This document shows, in pieces, positions 10,877 through 21,241 of a stretch of 64,000 bases of DNA (within the stretch, counting starts at the first letter, position 1; the number at the start of each line of letters is the position of its first letter). This DNA comes from Gammaproteobacteria bacterium (GTDB lineage: Bacteria; Pseudomonadota; Gammaproteobacteria; DSM-16500). The stretch spans positions 1 through 64,000 of the forward strand of contig JABDFQ010000007.1 of the NCBI GenBank assembly GCA_013286495.1. The letters run 5' to 3'. Both the position numbers and the translations under genes were made by a program. The notes under the pieces are model-generated. The model was not told the DNA's origin. It did not search any database and saw only the letters and a list, made by a program, of their open reading frames with translations.

Positions 10877-11692
10877 ATGCAGGATAAGACGAATAAAAAA
10901 AGTTTTATTATTTCGATAACAGCGCATATCGGAATATTGTTATTTCTTGTGCTGGGTCTTGATCATGCCAGTACGAATTACGTATTTGAAAATAGCAATA
11001 AACAGGATGTCATTAGTGCGGTGGTATTGGGTGATAATGCAAAATCCAGGATTCTTCCGAAAGAAACCATACCCGAACCTGTGCCTGCACCCGCAGAAAA
11101 AAAACCTGCACCCAAACCTCAGGCGCAAGCACCACAACCAAAAGAAGTGATTGCGCTTAAGAAAGTCGATAAAAAGAAATTGGCGCAGAAGAAAGCACTG
11201 GAAGCGTTAAAGAAGCCAGATATTTTTGGCAAGAATTTGCTGGCGGACATCAAAAAGCAAAAAAACCAGCAAAAACAGCTGCAAACTGACATTAAGAAAA
11301 AAATATTTCAGCAATCAGAAAAAACCTTGCGGCAACAATTGATGAACGAGCAGATCAAAATTCAGGGAACGATATCGCGACAGGCGCAAGGTGTGGTTGA
11401 TAAATACAAGGCTTTGATCGTGCAGGCGATTGGTGAGAAATGGATTGTGCCAGTGCAGGCGAATAAACATTTATATACACAGCTGATGATACGTCTGGCG
11501 CCTTCTGGCCTGGTGCTCGATGTACAGGTAACGAAAACCAGCGGCGATCCATCGCTGGATAGTTCCGCACGCGCAGCAGTATTAAAAGCATCACCTTTAC
11601 CTGTACCATCTGATGCTACTGCGTTTAATTCATTTCGCCAGTTTGTGCTGAAGGTTAAACCGGAAAATATTCTGGATAATGGATTAATATAG
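10877..11692 (+). CDS. tolA: Tol-Pal system periplasm-spanning protein TolA
   Basis: A 271-residue protein with one N-terminal membrane helix (about residues 10-28, FIISITAHIGILLFLVLGL), a Pro/Lys/Ala/Gln-rich central region (about 60-160, including PEPVPAPAEKKPAPKP) expected to form an extended helix, and a C-terminal TolA/TonB-like domain (about 175-271) with the VTKTSGDPSLDSSARAAVLK signature. It links the inner-membrane TolQR motor to TolB and Pal. It is shorter than E. coli TolA mainly through the central region. It is followed by a copy of the 41 bp repeat core and then a diguanylate-cyclase-like gene. Confidence 0.93.
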   Translation: MQDKTNKKSFIISITAHIGILLFLVLGLDHASTNYVFENSNKQDVISAVVLGDNAKSRILPKETIPEPVPAPAEKKPAPKPQAQAPQPKEVIALKKVDKKKLAQKKALEALKKPDIFGKNLLADIKKQKNQQKQLQTDIKKKIFQQSEKTLRQQLMNEQIKIQGTISRQAQGVVDKYKALIVQAIGEKWIVPVQANKHLYTQLMIRLAPSGLVLDVQVTKTSGDPSLDSSARAAVLKASPLPVPSDATAFNSFRQFVLKVKPENILDNGLI

Positions 11693-11754
11693 GCGATAGC
11701 GGATAGGCGATGAGATTTTTGTTTTTGAAGGCTAGCTGTGTGAAAAATATTTAT

Positions 11755-11813
11755 ATGTTTTTTGCAAATAAAGCGCAGGAGGCCGGAGGCCGACGAGCCA
11801 TTGCAAAAAGCAT
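11755..11813. repeat. 41 bp core repeat with very short arms (copy 2)
   Basis: The core at 11764-11804 is identical to that at 34148-34188. Only about 9-13 bp on each side are inverted (ATGTTTTTTGCAA at the left, TTGCAAAAAGCAT at the right), unlike the other two copies, which have arms of 56-98 bp. It lies between tolA and the GGDEF/EAL gene. Confidence 0.85.
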
Positions 11814-11853
11814 CTAAGCTCGACATATATAACAGGAAAACACGGAGGTTATC

Positions 11854-13329
11854 TTGATCTTATTCTTCACCATCACTGGCATCATATTAGTCATAGCGCT
11901 TTTCGCCATTTATAAAAACATCCATGATCGTTCGCGTTGGCAGCACATGCTTGAGACGCGCGAATCAGAATTGAATGAATTGCAGCGTTCTGAAGAAGAT
12001 TTGCGTCAGGAGTTAAATGTCATGGAAGCGCGTTTGCATCATGCGATAGAAGATCCCTTGACACGATTATTAGGCTGGACTTTATTTGAAGATCGTGTGC
12101 ATCAGGGCATTAATGAAAGTGCGCGTTATCAATTTGCCATGGCAATTTTATATGTTGATCTCAACGATTTTAAAATGATTAATGAAGCACTCGGTTATGA
12201 AACTGGCGATGCAGTGTTGCATGAAGTGTCAGTCAGATTGCAAAGTTGTATTCGTCAGGTCGATAGTCTCAGTCGATTATCAAAAGATGTATTCGTCGTG
12301 TTATTAACACAACTCGGTAAACCAGAAACAGCTGCAGTTGTTGCACAGCGTATTCTTGAATCCCTGTTGCAACCGGTTGTGATAAAAGATCAGAAATTAT
12401 ATCTCACCGCGAGCATTGGTATTTCCATTTATCCAACAGATGGCACAGATTCAGTGACATTATTTCGCAATGCAGATGAAGCATTATTATTGGCAAAAGA
12501 TAAAGGCACGCAAAATTATCAGTTTTATCAGGAAAAAAATTACGCCAATAGTTTGCGTGAATTAAAACTCTCGACAGGATTAAAGCGCGATACCTTTTTA
12601 AGTGAATGTGAAATTTATTATCGACCCATCATGAATACGCGTGATAAAACCATTTTTTGCATGGAAGCATTATTGTACTGGCGTCATCCCGAATTAGGAT
12701 TGATTGAATGTGACGAATTATTTCATCACATGGAAAAACATGACAAATGCAATACTGCGACTGAATGGATGTTACGCAAAGCCTGTCAGCAATTTTTATA
12801 TTGGCGTACGCTTGGATTCCAGCCGCGATTTCTTGGTCTGACATTATCGATGCGTCAATTAAAAAATATTCAGTTCGTTTATCATATTTCGCAAACCTTG
12901 CAGGAATGTGATTTCAAACCGGAATGGTTATTGCTGGAGATTGAAGAAAATGTTTCGCAAGCATCGTTTGAGAGTGTGGAAAAAGGTTTTAACATGCTCA
13001 AGTATCAGAATATCAAATTGGCTGTGAATCATTTTGGCTCCAGTTTGTTTTCGATAGAAGATTTAAAAAAATTCACGGTGAATTATCTGAAACTCGATGC
13101 CTCCATCATTAGTGATATTGAAGAAAATCAGCAGAGTCGGGATTTAATCCGTTCCATCAATTTACTGGCGAAAAGTTTATCCATGCAATTAATCCTGCAA
13201 GGTGTGAATACAGAAAAGCAAAAGGCGATTTTAACTTCGCTCGAGTGCTATCTGATTCAAGGCACACTTGTCGGCGAACCTGGCTCTGAGCCGGAAATAA
13301 TCAGGACATATGCTACGCAGAAAGCCTGA
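11854..13329 (+). CDS. Membrane-anchored GGDEF/EAL-type protein with degenerate active sites
   Basis: This 491-residue protein has an N-terminal membrane helix (residues 2-22), a charged coiled-coil (about 30-65), a GGDEF-fold domain (about 70-225) and an EAL-fold domain (about 240-485). The GGDEF signature is replaced by SKDVF, so diguanylate cyclase activity is unlikely. In the EAL domain, EALLYW is kept but the usual DDFG reads NHFG and the AEGVE stretch reads LQGVN, removing expected metal and catalytic residues. The likely role is c-di-GMP sensing or a structural role. The start is TTG, supported by CGGAGG a few bases upstream. It interrupts the Tol-Pal operon between tolA and tolB. Confidence 0.85.
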   Translation: MILFFTITGIILVIALFAIYKNIHDRSRWQHMLETRESELNELQRSEEDLRQELNVMEARLHHAIEDPLTRLLGWTLFEDRVHQGINESARYQFAMAILYVDLNDFKMINEALGYETGDAVLHEVSVRLQSCIRQVDSLSRLSKDVFVVLLTQLGKPETAAVVAQRILESLLQPVVIKDQKLYLTASIGISIYPTDGTDSVTLFRNADEALLLAKDKGTQNYQFYQEKNYANSLRELKLSTGLKRDTFLSECEIYYRPIMNTRDKTIFCMEALLYWRHPELGLIECDELFHHMEKHDKCNTATEWMLRKACQQFLYWRTLGFQPRFLGLTLSMRQLKNIQFVYHISQTLQECDFKPEWLLLEIEENVSQASFESVEKGFNMLKYQNIKLAVNHFGSSLFSIEDLKKFTVNYLKLDASIISDIEENQQSRDLIRSINLLAKSLSMQLILQGVNTEKQKAILTSLECYLIQGTLVGEPGSEPEIIRTYATQKA

Positions 13330-13389
13330 AAAAACAGATGGAGCGTGGTATATTCCTGCAAAATGCAAACAAACATGAGGGTTTTTTTT

Positions 13390-14697
13390 ATGCGCAACTC
13401 TATCCAGCTATTTTTATTTTTTCTCATGTCCATTTTCTCCTGCTCAGCCCACGCCATTCTGAGCATGGAATTAACACGTGGTGTAGCAGGTGCTATCCCA
13501 ATCGCTGTTGTGCCATTCGCCGGTCAAAGTGGCTTGCCGCAAATTCCCTCAACGATTGTGATCACGGATTTAAGCAATAGTGGTCGCTTCAAGGTGTACG
13601 ATGCCAACTCACTTACCCAATTCCCCAATGAAGCCAGCAAAGTATCTCCCACTTATTTCCGCAGTCTGGGAACGGATAATGTCGTTGTTGGCAATATCAC
13701 CAATCTCGGTGGTGATCGTTATCAAGTCAATTTTCAATTGCTGGATATGTTTCGCGGCGCAGGCAAGGCAAGCATCGTATTAAATAAACAATTCACGGTT
13801 TCCAGTCGTGAATTGCGTGCTGTTGCGCATCATATTAGTGATTTGATTTATGAGCAGATCACCGGCACACGCGGTGTATTTTCCACCAAAATGGCTTATG
13901 TGCTGATCCAGAAATTCCAGGGAGCAAAGCCACATTATGTGCTGGAAGTATCTGATCAGGATGGATTTAATCCACGATCCATGCTGGATTCTGTTCAACC
14001 GATCATGTCACCTTCCTGGTCACCGGATGGTCGCAGGATTGCCTATGTCTCCTTCGAAAAAGATACCGCGAGTATTTATATTCAGGATGTCGCAACTGGC
14101 GCAAGACGTCTGGTCAGTGCATTCCCTGGAATTAATGGCGCACCATCCTGGTCGCCGGATGGCAGAAAATTGGCACTCGTATTATCCAAATCCGGTTCAC
14201 CGAATATTTATATTCTCGATATGGCGACAAATAATCTCACGCAAATCACCAATGATTTTTCGATTAATACGGAACCTTCTTTTTCACCGGATGGTAAATC
14301 CCTGCTATTTACTTCCACACGCGGCGGCGGATTGCAAATCTATGAAGTGAATCTGGCAAATCGTTCCATTGCACGTATTACCTACGATGGTAATTACAAT
14401 GCACGTGCTTCTTATACGCACGATGGCAAATATATCTCCATGATTCATCGTGTGGACAATAATTATAATATCGGCATTCTTGATCTCGATACCGGCAAGA
14501 TACGCGTATTAAATAATATGATCACCGATAGCGCATCACCCAGCATTGCGCCCAATGGCAGCATGATTTTATATGACACCATTCATGCGGGCCGTAATGT
14601 GCTCGCCATGGTTTCAGCAGATGGTCGTGTGCAATTGCGCATGCCGAGCAGAAATGGCGATGCACAGGATCCCGCGTGGTCACCGTATTTGAATTGA
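13390..14697 (+). CDS. tolB: Tol-Pal system periplasmic beta-propeller TolB
   Basis: A 435-residue protein with a signal peptide ending in FSCSAHA, an N-terminal TolA-binding domain (about residues 25-165) and a six-bladed beta-propeller made of repeats such as SPSWSPDGRRIAYVSF, APSWSPDGRKLALVL and EPSFSPDGKSLLFTS. TolB carries the signal between TolA and the lipoprotein Pal. The ATG at 13390 is preferred because GAGG lies 10 bp upstream and the signal peptide starts MRNS; an ATG at 13375 is the alternative. Confidence 0.95.
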   Translation: MRNSIQLFLFFLMSIFSCSAHAILSMELTRGVAGAIPIAVVPFAGQSGLPQIPSTIVITDLSNSGRFKVYDANSLTQFPNEASKVSPTYFRSLGTDNVVVGNITNLGGDRYQVNFQLLDMFRGAGKASIVLNKQFTVSSRELRAVAHHISDLIYEQITGTRGVFSTKMAYVLIQKFQGAKPHYVLEVSDQDGFNPRSMLDSVQPIMSPSWSPDGRRIAYVSFEKDTASIYIQDVATGARRLVSAFPGINGAPSWSPDGRKLALVLSKSGSPNIYILDMATNNLTQITNDFSINTEPSFSPDGKSLLFTSTRGGGLQIYEVNLANRSIARITYDGNYNARASYTHDGKYISMIHRVDNNYNIGILDLDTGKIRVLNNMITDSASPSIAPNGSMILYDTIHAGRNVLAMVSADGRVQLRMPSRNGDAQDPAWSPYLN

Positions 14698-14799
14698 TGG
14701 GATGGAGCAGGACTGTCATTAATTGTAGGAACCTTGCTTACTCACTATTTCGAGGTATACTTTTGCATTACCGTACAATCCCTAGTTGAGGACATCATC

Positions 14800-15324
14800 A
14801 TGAAGCTAAATAAATGGACACGAATTGCAGTATTAACTGTCAGTGCGCTGACACTTGCTGCTTGCGCGCATAACAAAAGATCAAATCAATATGCAGTAAA
14901 CGATGCAAATAATGCTTATCGCCATGGTGCTTATGCTCAAGGATTAGGACATGAATCTGGTTTTGGTGAAGAAGGTGGACGCATGGCTTCATCCAAAAAT
15001 ATGTATTACTTTGATTTTGACAGTTACCAGGTTCGTGATGCAGATAAGCCAGCGATTCTTGCCAAGGCAAATGATCTCGTCACTAATCCAGGCAAGAAAA
15101 TGATGCTGGAAGGCCACACTGACCCACGCGGCAGCCGTGAATATAACGTCGGATTAGGCGAACGTCGTGCCCGATCTGTTGCCAGTCTCATGACATCCAA
15201 AGGTGTGAAACCCTCGCAGTTAGTTTTGGTTAGCTACGGTTCTGAAAAACCTGCTTCTTCTGGTCGCAGCGAAGCAGATTTTCAGCAGGATCGTCGTGCA
15301 GCACTTGTCACCAGTCAGAACTAA
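14800..15324 (+). CDS. pal: Peptidoglycan-associated lipoprotein Pal
   Basis: A 174-residue lipoprotein. The signal peptide ends in the lipobox LAAC (Cys about residue 22). The C-terminal OmpA-like domain shows YYFDFDSYQV, GHTDPRGSREYNVGLGERRA with the Asp and Arg that bind diaminopimelate in peptidoglycan. It anchors the outer membrane to the cell wall and is relocated by Tol. The frame extends upstream to 14734, but the lipobox geometry and the TTGAGGAC ribosome site place the start at 14800. Confidence 0.95.
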   Translation: MKLNKWTRIAVLTVSALTLAACAHNKRSNQYAVNDANNAYRHGAYAQGLGHESGFGEEGGRMASSKNMYYFDFDSYQVRDADKPAILAKANDLVTNPGKKMMLEGHTDPRGSREYNVGLGERRARSVASLMTSKGVKPSQLVLVSYGSEKPASSGRSEADFQQDRRAALVTSQN

Positions 15325-15327
15325 TCT

Positions 15328-16359
15328 ATGAAGACAATCTCACGATTACTCATGATTGCAGGTGTGGCAATGTGTGTTGCCACACCTGTCCTTGCAGAAT
15401 CTGCTCCCGTTTATGATGCAGACTCCATGCAGGAAAATGGTTCTGATCAATCCTATTTGCCACCCCAGGAGCAATCCAGCGGATTTATTCCCGTGCAACC
15501 CACGGTTTCCGCTGCACCACAGCAAGCACCGCTCAGCATGGATCAGCGTTTGCAACGCATGGAGCAGCAACTCAGCAATATGCAAAATAGCGATGCTGCG
15601 ACACGTGTGGATTCCCTGCAGGAGCAAGTGCAAGCCTTGCGTGGTCAGGTTGAGCAATTAACTCATCAGCTTGAGCAAGTGCAAAATCAGCAAAAATCCA
15701 TGTATACCGATCTCGACGGACGTTTATCAGGCAAGCCGAAAACCAGTTTGGCCAATCCCGTCGATACACCGGATACCATGCCTGCTGATAAACCGGCAAA
15801 GATGGTTGCATCCAATGATACGGCTTCTCCTGATCAGGCAGTTGCTGATACTTCGCCAGATGATCCATTACCGGTTGCAACGCCAACTTTGCAAAAAGCA
15901 GAGAAGCCGATGGTGATCAAGACCTCGAAAAAACAGGGCATTATTGCGGATGCGAAAAGTCAGCCAAATGTCGCTCAGGAACAGCAGATTTATCAGACTG
16001 CCTACAACTTCATCAAAGCCAAGCGTTATAACGATGCGGTAACGGCATTGCAAAGCATGCTGAAAAAATATCCTTCAGGTCAGTTTGCTTCCAATGCACA
16101 TTACTGGCTGGGTGAGTTATATGGTTTGATGGGCAAGAATGATCAGGCGCTGAATGAATTCAGTACGGTTGTTGATGCGTATCCTGACAGTCCACGTGTT
16201 TCTGATGCACAACTGAAAGTCGGTTTACTGCTGGCATCACAATTGAAGTGGATTGAAGCAAAAGCTGCATTGAAGCGTGTTATCAATCATTATCCCGGTT
16301 CTGCTTCTGCCAGATTAGCTGCTGAACAGCTCAAGCAGATCAAAATCGCGGGTCATTGA
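15328..16359 (+). CDS. cpoB: Cell division coordinator CpoB (YbgF)
   Basis: A 343-residue periplasmic protein with a signal peptide (residues 1-23, ending in TPVLA), a Gln-rich trimerising coiled coil (about 70-125) and C-terminal TPR repeats (about 220-340; AYNFIKAKRYNDAVTALQ, GKNDQALNEFSTVVDAYP). A long Pro/Ala/Asp-rich linker joins them, making it somewhat longer than E. coli CpoB. CpoB connects Tol activity with PBP1B-LpoB during septal peptidoglycan synthesis. It starts 3 bp after pal and overlaps queE by one base. Confidence 0.93.
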   Translation: MKTISRLLMIAGVAMCVATPVLAESAPVYDADSMQENGSDQSYLPPQEQSSGFIPVQPTVSAAPQQAPLSMDQRLQRMEQQLSNMQNSDAATRVDSLQEQVQALRGQVEQLTHQLEQVQNQQKSMYTDLDGRLSGKPKTSLANPVDTPDTMPADKPAKMVASNDTASPDQAVADTSPDDPLPVATPTLQKAEKPMVIKTSKKQGIIADAKSQPNVAQEQQIYQTAYNFIKAKRYNDAVTALQSMLKKYPSGQFASNAHYWLGELYGLMGKNDQALNEFSTVVDAYPDSPRVSDAQLKVGLLLASQLKWIEAKAALKRVINHYPGSASARLAAEQLKQIKIAGH

Positions 16360-17000
16360 TGGATCGTTTGCGAATCTCAGAAATTTTTTTCTCCCTGCAA
16401 GGTGAAACAAGGACAGTTGGTCTCCCAACTGTCTTTGTGCGTTTAACCGGCTGTCCTTTGCGTTGTCAATATTGCGATACGGCTTATGCATTTCATGGCG
16501 GTTCCATGCGTGATCTGGATGAGGTAATCGCTGAAGTAAAAAAATATCAGGCGCAATATGTGACTGTCACCGGGGGTGAGCCACTGGCACAAAAAGCCTG
16601 TTTTGCCCTGCTTAGCCGTTTGTGTGATGAAGGTTATAACGTTTCGCTTGAAACCAGCGGTGCGATGCCTATTGACTCAGTTGATTCCCGCGTTGTCAAA
16701 GTGGTCGATATCAAGACACCTGGTTCTGGTGAAGTCGATAAAAATCGCTGGGAAAATTTATCGTCAATCCTTCTGCATGATCAGATCAAGTTTGTGATTT
16801 GCGATCAGGAGGATTATCGCTGGGCAAGGAAGGTTTTTATTGAGCATCAGCTTGCAAGTAAATGCGAAGTATTATTTTCACCCAGCTATCAGCAACTCGC
16901 GGCTGGGCAATTAGGCGACTGGATACTCGAAGACCAATTGCCAGTGCGATTGCAAATACAGTTGCATAAATATTTGTGGGGCGATGTCGCGGGAAAGTAG
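16359..17000 (+). CDS. queE: 7-carboxy-7-deazaguanine synthase QueE
   Basis: A 213-residue radical-SAM enzyme of queuosine biosynthesis that converts 6-carboxytetrahydropterin to 7-carboxy-7-deazaguanine. The CxxxCxxC iron-sulfur motif is CPLRCQYC, followed by VTVTGGEPLAQ, the SAM-binding GGE motif, and VVDIKTPGSGE. The N-terminus ISEIFFSLQGE is typical. The ATG overlaps the cpoB stop by one base. The position after cpoB is conserved across gammaproteobacteria. Confidence 0.95.
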   Translation: MDRLRISEIFFSLQGETRTVGLPTVFVRLTGCPLRCQYCDTAYAFHGGSMRDLDEVIAEVKKYQAQYVTVTGGEPLAQKACFALLSRLCDEGYNVSLETSGAMPIDSVDSRVVKVVDIKTPGSGEVDKNRWENLSSILLHDQIKFVICDQEDYRWARKVFIEHQLASKCEVLFSPSYQQLAAGQLGDWILEDQLPVRLQIQLHKYLWGDVAGK

Positions 17001-17096
17001 CTAAACAAACAAGCTTGAAATTTTCCCCGGAAGCAGTAATATATGCCGCTCTGTTGAACAAGATTTTTGTTGTAGCTTTTAGTACTAGTAGTAATA

Positions 17097-17169
17097 GGGT
17101 CGTTAGCTCAGTCGGTAGAGCAGCAGGCTTTTAACCTGTTGGTCCTGCGTTCGAATCGCAGACGACCCA
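17097..17169 (+). tRNA. tRNA-Lys (anticodon TTT)
   Basis: A 73-base cloverleaf: acceptor strands GGGTCGT and ACGACCC pair, the D arm is GCTCAGTCGGTAGAGC, the anticodon loop CTTTTAA carries TTT, and the T arm is CTGCGTTCGAATCGCAG. The 3' CCA is not encoded. It lies between queE and clpB. Confidence 0.97.
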
Positions 17170-17187
17170 TTTCTTCTTCCCCTCCTC

Positions 17188-17194
17188 CTTGAAA
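17188..17194 (+). promoter_or_regulatory. Possible sigma-32 -35 element before clpB
   Basis: CTTGAAA at 17188-17194 matches the heat-shock sigma factor -35 consensus and lies 57 bp before the clpB start. No convincing CCCCAT-type -10 is seen at the right distance, so this stays weak. Confidence 0.25.
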
Positions 17195-17250
17195 TTCCTC
17201 CCATTCGACTATATGTTCGACCTAATGTCAGACATAAAGAGGTGAAGCCA

Positions 17251-19839
17251 ATGCGAATGGATAAACTGACCAGTAAATTTCAAATGGCTTTGAGCGATGC
17301 GCAATCACTTGCATTAGGCAATGATCAATCGATGATTGAACCTGTGCATGTCATGAAAGCATTGCTGGATCAGGAAGGCGGCAGTGTGTCTTCCATTCTC
17401 AGCAAGGCAAATGTCAACCTTACCCAATTACGCAATGAAATTGATGCATCCATCAAACGATTACCCAAAGTGGAAGGCACAGGCGGTGATGTGCATATTT
17501 CCAACGAATTGAATCGAATTTTAAATCTCACTGACAAGATCGCGCAAAAGCGCAAGGACCAGTATATTTCCAGCGAATTATTTTTACTTGCTGCCATCGA
17601 AGATAATGGGACGCTGGGCGATATCCTGAAAAAATGTGGTGCGAGCAAGTCATCTCTTGAAAAATCCATTGATGAAGAACGTGGAGGACAGAAAGTGGAA
17701 GATCCAAATGCTGAAGATCAACGTAATGCATTAGCCAAATACACCATTGATTTAACCGCATTGGCAGAACAGGGAAAACTGGATCCCGTCATTGGGCGTG
17801 ATGCAGAAATTCGTCGCACGATACAAGTCCTGCAACGTCGCACTAAAAATAATCCCGTATTGATTGGTGAACCTGGCGTGGGTAAAACTGCCATCGTGGA
17901 AGGATTGGCGCAACGTATTATTAATGGCGAAGTGCCGGAAGGCTTGCGGGATAAACGTTTGTTGTCGCTGGATCTCGGTGCATTGATTGCTGGTGCAAAA
18001 TATCGTGGTGAATTTGAGGAAAGATTAAAAGGCGTGCTGAAAGAATTAGGCAAGCAGGAGGGACAGGTAATTTTATTTATCGATGAATTGCATACCGTCG
18101 TCGGTGCGGGCAAGGCGGAAGGTTCGATGGATGCTGGCAATATGTTAAAACCAGCACTCGCGCGTGGCGAATTGCATTGCGTCGGTGCAACTACGCTCGA
18201 TGAATATCGCAAGAACATTGAAAAAGATGCAGCGCTGGAACGCAGATTTCAGCGTGTATTAGTGGAGGAACCATCTGTCACTGATACGATTGCCATCCTG
18301 CGTGGTTTGAAAGAACGCTATGAAGTGCATCACGGTGTTGAAATCACAGATTCAGCGATTGTTGCTGCTGCCACCTTGTCGCATCGTTATATTACTGACA
18401 GGAATTTGCCGGATAAAGCCATTGATTTGATTGATGAAGCAGGCAGTAATATTCGCATGGAAATCGATTCCAAGCCGGAGATGATGGACAATCTTGAGCG
18501 TCGCATCATTCAATTGAAAATTGAACGTGAAGCATTAAAAAAAGAAAGTGATGAAGGTTCCAAAAAACATTTGCAAAAACTGGAATCGGATTTACAAAAA
18601 CTCGAAGGTGAATATAAAAAACTCGAAGATATCTGGAAAGCTGAAAAAGGTTCATTGCAAAGTGCGCAAGGCATTAAAACAGAACTGGAGCAAGCTCGTA
18701 CTGAATTTGAAAGTGCGCGTCGTGCTGGTGATTTGACACGCATGGCAGAATTGCAATATGCAAAAATCCCGCAGCTTGAAAAACAATTATCAGAAGCGAA
18801 TGCTGGTGAGAAAAAAGAAACACAATTATTACGTAATAAAGTGACTGATGAAGAGATTGCAGAAGTCGTATCGAAATGGACGCATATTCCAGTTTCCAGA
18901 ATGCTGGAAAGTGAAAAAACCAAATTATTGAAAATGGAAGAAGCTCTGCATCAACGTATTGTTGGACAAAGTCAGGCAGTGACAGCAGTTTGTAATGCGA
19001 TACGTCGTTCGCGTTCCGGCTTGAGTGATCCCAATAAACCCATTGGTTCATTTTTATTTTTAGGTCCAACTGGTGTCGGAAAAACTGAACTTTGCAAAGC
19101 GCTCGCAGAATTTTTATTTGATACAGAAGATGCAGTGATTCGTCTTGATATGTCTGAATTTATGGAAAAACATTCTGTTTCACGTTTGTTGGGTGCGCCA
19201 CCAGGTTATGTAGGTTATGAAGAAGGTGGTTATCTGACAGAACATGTGCGACGTAAACCTTATTCTGTGATTTTGCTGGATGAAATGGAAAAAGCACATC
19301 CTGATGTGTTTAATATTTTATTGCAAATTCTTGATGATGGTCGTTTGACAGATAGTCAGGGAAGAACAGTTGATTTCAAAAATACCATTATCGTTATGAC
19401 ATCCAACCTTGGCTCAGAATTAATTCAGGATATTTCCAAAACCGGTGATTATTTCGATATGAAAAATGCGGTGATGGAAGTTGTTGGTAAACATTTGCGA
19501 CCGGAATTTATTAATCGTATTGATGAAATTGTTGTGTTCCATCCGCTCGATGAAGCGCAAATTAAAACGATCGCCAATATACAAATTAATCGTTTGCGTT
19601 CACGTTTAATGGAACGTGAATACATGATTTCCATTACCGATGAAGCATTGGATTATTTGGCAGCGACGGGTTATGATCCGGTTTATGGCGCGCGACCCTT
19701 GAAACGTGCCATTCAGCAACATGTTGAAAATCCACTAGCGCAGGAAATTTTGTCAGGCAAATTTGTACCAGGCGATACGATACACATTGGACTCAAAAAA
19801 GATAAACTGGTTTTTACACGCGATGAAGCAACGGTTTAA
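17251..19839 (+). CDS. clpB: ClpB disaggregase (Hsp100)
   Basis: An 862-residue AAA+ chaperone that threads aggregated proteins through its hexamer with DnaK/DnaJ. In order: N-terminal Clp-N repeats (about 1-150), AAA1 with Walker A GEPGVGKT and Walker [11 protein letters not shown], the long coiled-coil middle domain (about 405-525), AAA2 with GPTGVGKTE and [13 protein letters not shown], and the C-terminal D2-small domain. AGAGG precedes the ATG at 17251; a GTG at 17242 and an ATG at 17257 are alternatives. It heads a stress cluster with a universal stress protein, cbpA and cbpM. Confidence 0.96.
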   Translation: MRMDKLTSKFQMALSDAQSLALGNDQSMIEPVHVMKALLDQEGGSVSSILSKANVNLTQLRNEIDASIKRLPKVEGTGGDVHISNELNRILNLTDKIAQKRKDQYISSELFLLAAIEDNGTLGDILKKCGASKSSLEKSIDEERGGQKVEDPNAEDQRNALAKYTIDLTALAEQGKLDPVIGRDAEIRRTIQVLQRRTKNNPVLIGEPGVGKTAIVEGLAQRIINGEVPEGLRDKRLLSLDLGALIAGAKYRGEFEERLKGVLKELGKQEGQVILFIDELHTVVGAGKAEGSMDAGNMLKPALARGELHCVGATTLDEYRKNIEKDAALERRFQRVLVEEPSVTDTIAILRGLKERYEVHHGVEITDSAIVAAATLSHRYITDRNLPDKAIDLIDEAGSNIRMEIDSKPEMMDNLERRIIQLKIEREALKKESDEGSKKHLQKLESDLQKLEGEYKKLEDIWKAEKGSLQSAQGIKTELEQARTEFESARRAGDLTRMAELQYAKIPQLEKQLSEANAGEKKETQLLRNKVTDEEIAEVVSKWTHIPVSRMLESEKTKLLKMEEALHQRIVGQSQAVTAVCNAIRRSRSGLSDPNKPIGSFLFLGPTGVGKTELCKALAEFLFDTEDAVIRLDMSEFMEKHSVSRLLGAPPGYVGYEEGGYLTEHVRRKPYSVILLDEMEKAHPDVFNILLQILDDGRLTDSQGRTVDFKNTIIVMTSNLGSELIQDISKTGDYFDMKNAVMEVVGKHLRPEFINRIDEIVVFHPLDEAQIKTIANIQINRLRSRLMEREYMISITDEALDYLAATGYDPVYGARPLKRAIQQHVENPLAQEILSGKFVPGDTIHIGLKKDKLVFTRDEATV

Positions 19840-19854
19840 TTAAGGAATAACACC

Positions 19855-20283
19855 ATGTACAAACACATTTTATTAGCTACCGATTTAACGGAAGAAACAC
19901 AATTCGTCATTGATAAAGTGCAGGAGATGATGAAATTTAACAAGGCAACACTTAGCATCGTGCATGTTGTCGAACCATTGCCTGGTTATAGTTACGCTTA
20001 CCTTGGTATTGAAGATATTGAAGGTCAGTTAATTGCTGAAGCAAAACAATCCATGGAAAAATTAGGTACAAAATTAAATGTTGGCAAGAGTGATCAGTTC
20101 ATTGAAGTCGGTCCTACGAAAACAAAAATCCTCAAGATTGCAGATGATGTGAAAGCAGATTTAATTATTTGCGGCAGTCATGGTCGTCATGGTTTGTCAT
20201 TATTGCTCGGTTCAACTGCCAATGCGATTTTACACGGTGCAAAATGTGATGTATTAACCGTTCGTTTACCTGAAGAACAATAA
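19855..20283 (+). CDS. Universal stress protein (UspA family)
   Basis: A 142-residue single Usp domain. It begins MYKHILLATDLTEETQ and ends with the ATP-binding signature GSHGRHGLSLLLGSTANAIL (G-2x-G-9x-G-S/T). This motif suggests a nucleotide-binding Usp of the MJ0577/UspFG type rather than UspA proper. It lies 15 bp after clpB and 6 bp before cbpA, so it is probably expressed with these chaperones. Confidence 0.92.
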   Translation: MYKHILLATDLTEETQFVIDKVQEMMKFNKATLSIVHVVEPLPGYSYAYLGIEDIEGQLIAEAKQSMEKLGTKLNVGKSDQFIEVGPTKTKILKIADDVKADLIICGSHGRHGLSLLLGSTANAILHGAKCDVLTVRLPEEQ

Positions 20284-20289
20284 TTCGGC

Positions 20290-21240
20290 ATGGAATATAA
20301 AGATTATTACAAAGTGCTTGGTGTAGAAAAAACTGCATCTGATGATGACATTAAACAAGCGTATCGTCGTCTTGCGCGAAAGTATCATCCTGATGTTAGC
20401 AAGGAAGCAAACGCAGAAGAAAAATTCAAAAATCTTCAGGAAGCATATGAAGTTTTAAAAGACCCTGAAAAACGCAAAGCTTACGATCAACTCGGTAGCA
20501 ACTGGAAGCAAGGCCAGGAATTCAGACCACCACCAGGCTGGGATCGCAATTCGCATTTTTATAGTTCACCTGGCGGTGATTTTGCAGAAGGTGATATGAA
20601 TGGTTTCAGTGATTTCTTTGCGAATTTATTTGGTCGTGGACGTGCGCAAGGTGGTGGAGGTTTTCGTGAATATAAACATCGCGGACAAGATCAGCATGCA
20701 AGCATTGGGATTACTTTAGATGAAGCATTTCATGGATCAACGCGTACTTTTCAAATGCAAATTCCTGAAATTGATGCAACTGGTCAAATGCATCCTGCCA
20801 TTCGCACGATCAAAGTTACCATTCCTGCAGGTGCATCTCAGGGACAGCAATTACGTCTCGCCAGACAAGGTTCCCCAGGAGTGGGTGGCGGCGAGCCAGG
20901 TGATTTATATCTGGAGATTGATATTGCACCGCATCAGATGTTTACCTTGCAAGGCAACGATGTTTATTTAACGGTGCCAGTCACTCCCTGGGAAGCAGCA
21001 TTGGGAGCAGAAGTAAAAATTCCCACATTAGGTGGCAAGGTTGGATTGAAGCTTGCACCGAATTCGCAATCAGGGCAGAAGCTCAGATTAAAAGGACGCG
21101 GCATGCCAGGCAAGCCACAAGCTGGCGATCAATATGCCATTTTGCAAATACAAACACCGCCTGCGCAAACCAGTGAGCAAAAGCAGGTTTATGAAAAAAT
21201 GGAACAAGTCATGCCATTTAATCCAAGGAAGAATTGGTAG
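20290..21240 (+). CDS. cbpA: DnaJ-like co-chaperone CbpA
   Basis: A 316-residue J-domain protein: J-domain at residues 3-70 with the HPD motif in ARKYHPDVS, then a Gly/Phe-rich linker (about 75-130) and two C-terminal substrate-binding domains, with no CxxCxGxG zinc finger. This is the class II layout of CbpA. It stimulates DnaK and can bind curved DNA in E. coli. The next gene encodes its modulator CbpM. Confidence 0.94.
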   Translation: MEYKDYYKVLGVEKTASDDDIKQAYRRLARKYHPDVSKEANAEEKFKNLQEAYEVLKDPEKRKAYDQLGSNWKQGQEFRPPPGWDRNSHFYSSPGGDFAEGDMNGFSDFFANLFGRGRAQGGGGFREYKHRGQDQHASIGITLDEAFHGSTRTFQMQIPEIDATGQMHPAIRTIKVTIPAGASQGQQLRLARQGSPGVGGGEPGDLYLEIDIAPHQMFTLQGNDVYLTVPVTPWEAALGAEVKIPTLGGKVGLKLAPNSQSGQKLRLKGRGMPGKPQAGDQYAILQIQTPPAQTSEQKQVYEKMEQVMPFNPRKNW

Positions 21241-21241
21241 T

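Noticed and set aside
11854-13329. Active diguanylate cyclase or phosphodiesterase
   Set aside because: Key residues of both the GGDEF and the EAL active sites are replaced, so only a degenerate fold is claimed.
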